A stretch of 64,000 nucleotides of DNA from an uncultured Clostridia bacterium (GTDB taxonomy: Bacteria; Bacillota; Clostridia; Saccharofermentanales; Saccharofermentanaceae): contig CAMIYM010000008.1 in NCBI GenBank assembly GCA_946403085.1, positions 42,548-106,547 on the forward strand. Direction: 5' to 3'. Positions 63,097 through 64,000 of this stretch are shown piece by piece (position 1 is the stretch's first letter; the number at the start of each line of letters is the position of its first letter). The translations under genes and the position numbers were made by a program. The notes under the pieces are model-generated. The model worked only from the letters and a program-made list of their open reading frames with translations, was not told the origin of the DNA and ran no database searches.

Positions 63097-63888
63097 TCAG
63101 CTCTTATCACCAGTTTTCAGTTTATCGTTCATTGCAAAATCACGGCATGAAGTCCTGATACAATCTGAGAGTTTATTTGCTTCAGTTTCAAGGCTTCTTA
63201 TCTTCTCTTCGATCTTCATTGATTCAGTCTGGAGATCTTTGCAGTATTTATCTATTTCCTTTATCTCTAACACTTTTGGGAAGATAAATATAAAACTACA
63301 GCCTATCATGATGATGCCGGTTATGGTGCAGAACCATCCTAGCGCCTGTAGCAACCAGTTAGCTTCAAGATTCGATTGCATTATGAACCACCATATACCC
63401 AATAAAAGCATAATGCCACCGCAAATCGCTAACGGGAAAAAAGCTACTTGGGGATCATTCTTTTTACCGTGTCTGTCCATGACATAGTAATACTCACGCT
63501 CCTCGTTGTGGAGAGTAATCTTAGCCTGGATCTTCTTATTATCCTCGCGCAAGGAATTGATTTCATGGTTAAGATCGTAAAGTCTTTTCTTGTCAGAAAA
63601 GATCCTGCCAAACTCCTTAAAGTACTTCCTGTCATCTTCTGAAGCACTTTCAATGACTTTGTTGATCAGGTCTGCATTATACACAAAACCTTTTTTCTTT
63701 CCCTCATGAACAAGATCATTCATGTCCGCCAGATGGGCTGATGCAAGAAGCAGTCCTCTGAGCGCAAAGAAATCGTGAGGTGTCTTTTCTAATATGGAAT
63801 TAAATGAATCAACAGCGGCCAAAAACTCTCCTCTGGAGAGCTGTGTCACGCCCATCTCATGCATCTGGTGTTCTTCGATATTGCTCAT
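63097..63888 (-). CDS. Helical membrane protein with TPR-like start
   Basis: A 263-residue protein. The N-terminal 80 residues look like TPR helices (GVTQLSRGEFLAAVDSFNSILEKTPHDFFALRGLLLA). A coiled coil follows (about 105-135), then two membrane helices (FFPLAICGGIMLLLGIWWFIM; GWFCTITGIIMIGCSFIFIF) and a second coiled coil (CKDLQTESMKIEEKIRSLETEANKL). Function unknown; the layout suggests a membrane scaffold. Confidence 0.7.
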   Translation of the reverse strand: MSNIEEHQMHEMGVTQLSRGEFLAAVDSFNSILEKTPHDFFALRGLLLASAHLADMNDLVHEGKKKGFVYNADLINKVIESASEDDRKYFKEFGRIFSDKKRLYDLNHEINSLREDNKKIQAKITLHNEEREYYYVMDRHGKKNDPQVAFFPLAICGGIMLLLGIWWFIMQSNLEANWLLQALGWFCTITGIIMIGCSFIFIFPKVLEIKEIDKYCKDLQTESMKIEEKIRSLETEANKLSDCIRTSCRDFAMNDKLKTGDKS

Positions 63889-63909
63889 TTCCTTACCCCT
63901 TAGCTCATT

Positions 63910-64000
63910 TTATTCAGTAAATTCATTACTAAGGAACCTCTTCAATTGCTGTATCAGTTCTTCGTCGGATTCCCGTGACCGTAGTAGACCGTTCTGTCTC
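63910..64000 (-). CDS. 3' end of a gene running off the window
   Basis: The frame is open from the right edge to TAA at 63910: SDEELIQQLKRFLSNEFTE at the end. It is 21 bp upstream of the next array gene. Too little is visible to assign a family. Confidence 0.5.
   Translation of the reverse strand, partial: RQNGLLRSRESDEELIQQLKRFLSNEFTE

Overview
The window looks like a chromosome segment of an anaerobic, Gram-positive-type member of the Clostridia (gut or rumen style). The signs are strong AGGAGG-type ribosome sites, many lipoproteins with short lipoboxes, a guaB-greA-lysS cluster, DUF4250, PadR/DUF4097 and PF06541 proteins, glycogen phosphorylase and a GH120 xylosidase. I cannot name a genus. 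No rRNA, tRNA or CRISPR array was found.

Region 1 (0-40.6 kb) is mostly ordinary core and semi-core genome: the end of an ArsB/NhaD-type permease; three related lipoproteins around a DHH phosphoesterase; gpmI; a two-component system divergent from a MacB-type ABC exporter with two membrane-fusion proteins; a TrmH methyltransferase, an HD-GYP protein, a rhomboid protein, a membrane-anchored alpha/beta hydrolase and cdd; a PadR-DUF4097 pair; a GH120 beta-xylosidase; four membrane proteins including an AI-2E-type permease and a prepilin peptidase; glycogen phosphorylase; then guaB, greA and lysS.

Region 2 (40.6-46.1 kb) is accessory. A Tn916-type tyrosine recombinase and an HTH gene sit directly after lysS. 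They are followed by a VbhA-like antitoxin/Fic pair, a PF06541 membrane protein, and a second Fic protein whose catalytic His is replaced. Several short tandem and inverted repeats lie between these genes.

Region 3 (46.1-64.0 kb, running off the right edge) is the most unusual part. About 24 small genes lie almost all on the minus strand. They include SUKH/SMI1-like, ankyrin, DUF1266, GNAT, SAP, MbcA-type, serine hydrolase, dCTP deaminase, P-loop kinase, methyltransferase and unknown proteins. A degenerate motif, minus-strand consensus GGATAATCAACAGTAAAA, recurs right after the stop codons, about 18 times. Gene remnants and tiny ORFs are trapped between copies. This resembles a gene-cassette or immunity-gene array, but with a boundary element I do not recognise as integron attC. 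A plus-strand XRE-CPBP pair with a long leader interrupts it.

A second theme is sets of inverted repeats whose arms differ from locus to locus but whose unit length is constant within a locus: 26.9-27.0 kb, 36.1-36.3 kb, 45.8-45.9 kb and 62.9 kb. All functional calls are from reading translated sequence; nothing was searched against databases.
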